DNA from: Symsagittifera roscoffensis
Taxonomy: Eukaryota > Xenacoelomorpha > Acoela > Convolutidae
Length of the DNA: 64,000 nt
Direction of reading: 5' to 3'
Assembly: GCF_963678635.1 (NCBI RefSeq)
Contig: NC_087069.1
Coordinates: 52,710,938-52,774,937 of the forward strand
This document shows, in pieces, positions 63,378 to 64,000 of this stretch. Made by a program: the position numbers and the translations under genes. How positions within the stretch are numbered: the first letter of the stretch is position 1; each line of letters begins with the position of its first letter. Under the pieces are notes generated by a model. That model saw only the letters and a program-made list of their open reading frames with translations. It searched no databases and had not been told where the DNA came from.

Positions 63378-63668
63378 CTACAAGCAAGCTTTGTTAATTT
63401 TCAAGCCAACTGAAGCAACTTCGTCAGTTTTGGACTTCATTTTGAGCTTGTTTACGGCTCGGGTCATAACTTTTGAACCACCGCTTGCACAGCTCCCATC
63501 GTCTTCATGCAGCTGACCATCAACCATATATAACTTCGCAAATATGAACCGAAGCTGTGCGAGAAATCCTTGAAGCTCAAATAGGCGCTTTAGAGCCCTG
63601 AGACCCCCATTTCTCAGCTCAAAATAGGGGTCTTCCACTTCGATCAGTCGCTCGTGCAGCTCAACCAA
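63378..63668 (-). other. Representative satellite-encoded open frame (96 codons)
   Basis: This is one example of a frame found in about 19 monomers (for instance 53531-53821, 58262-58552, 62641-62934). On the minus strand the monomer reads from 'VGLRTTLDELARLLVE' through 'DPYFELRNGGLRAL', 'HGQL'-type residues and 'VMTRAVNKLKM' to a stop after 'KACL'. There is no ATG at its start; the apparent start is a TTG, and an in-frame TGA lies about 16 codons before it. The peptide is leucine- and charge-rich, possibly helical, with no recognised family. Other monomers share a nonsense change (AAG to TAG, 'ctacgc' on the plus strand) or frameshifts. Translation is unproven. Confidence 0.35.
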
Positions 63669-64000
63669 GAGTCGCGCAAGCTCATCTAAGGTAGTTCTTA
63701 GACCTACTTTTCACGAGGAAGCGAATGTGCTTATCGCGGAAGCTCTACAAGCAAGCTTTGTTAATTTTCAAGCCAACTGAAGCAACTTCGTCAGTTTTGG
63801 ACCTCATTTTGAGCTTGTTTCCGGCTCGGGTCATAACTTTTGAACCACTGGTTGCACAGGTCCCATCTTTTTCATGCAGCTGACCATCAATCGTATCTAA
63901 CTTCGCTAGGAGAGAAAAATTTGTGCGAGCACTCCTTCAAGCTCAAACAAGCGTTTTAGAGCCCTGAGACCCCCATTTCTCAGCTCAAAATAGGGGTCTT

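Larger units (their letters stand above)
47694..64000. repeat. Large satellite array, 367-bp monomer, about 45 copies, runs off the window
   Basis: Monomers start near 'gaagctctacaagcaagctt' and repeat every 363-370 bp, with some shortened (for example about 262 bp from 48,789 and 50,244; 347 bp from 56,462 and 57,176) and some chimeric (49,990-50,240, 52,150-52,330). The first monomer (47694-48060) is the most divergent, as expected at an array edge. The monomer is visibly less AT-rich than the rest of the window. It is made of sub-motifs such as 'agctcaaaatagg', 'agctcaaataagcgc' and 'gcaagctcatctaagg'. The right end of the array is outside the window. Confidence 0.97.

Noticed and set aside
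47694-64000. Satellite monomers as tandem exons separated by 42-nt introns (GTAGAG...GAAAAG on the minus strand)
   Set aside because: Removing the putative intron leaves 325 bases per monomer, which shifts frame and runs into a TGA soon after the junction; alternative acceptor AGs also fail.

Overview
This looks like AT-rich nuclear DNA from an animal. The only gene I can assemble is a RING/B-box (TRIM-like) gene with GT-AG introns. There are no bacterial-style operons, and about half of the window is tandem repeat. The repeat load, a relic of a protein-primed (Polinton/Maverick-type) DNA polymerase and zinc-finger tails of non-LTR-retrotransposon type fit a non-model invertebrate metazoan, but the sequence does not let me name the lineage.

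Layout. 1-9.7 kb: gene-poor DNA in which a block of about 2.65 kb (1-2660) recurs in direct orientation at 7023-9655. Each copy carries the same frameshifted protein-coding relic. A smaller block of about 450 bp is repeated at 2829-3280 and 5606-6050, and another broken coding relic lies at about 3500-4020. 11.28-30.67 kb: a three-exon plus-strand gene (11281-11443, 11665-11814, 28915-30665; 687 codons) encoding RING, B-box 2, coiled coil and an unrecognised C-terminal region. Its 17.1-kb second intron holds a minisatellite of about 10.4 kb (29-bp unit, roughly 350 copies, with higher-order repeats), a TG/GA microsatellite, a 110-bp direct duplication, and a DNA element of about 1 kb with terminal inverted repeats, AATCGATT-type arrays and G-rich runs.

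33.0-35.9 kb: minus-strand relics of a protein-primed family B DNA polymerase, with a perfectly spaced triplication of a 311-bp piece of its palm-coding region, and an acidic relic downstream. 35.9-46.2 kb: a tandem array of a unit of about 3.15 kb (two full copies, one partial, one rearranged) carrying minus-strand decayed ORFs; one ends in a non-LTR-RT-like zinc-finger tail. 46.3-47.7 kb: a tandem duplication of about 720 bp. 47.7-64.0 kb (running off the window): about 45 copies of a satellite of about 367 bp. Many monomers contain the same 96-97 codon minus-strand ORF, and there are several generations of higher-order repeats.

The genes do not form a pathway. The most notable features are the very large minisatellite inside a TRIM-like intron, the ORF-bearing satellite, and the inverted-repeat element. 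All calls come from reading the sequence. No similarity search was run, so family assignments rest on recognised motifs only.
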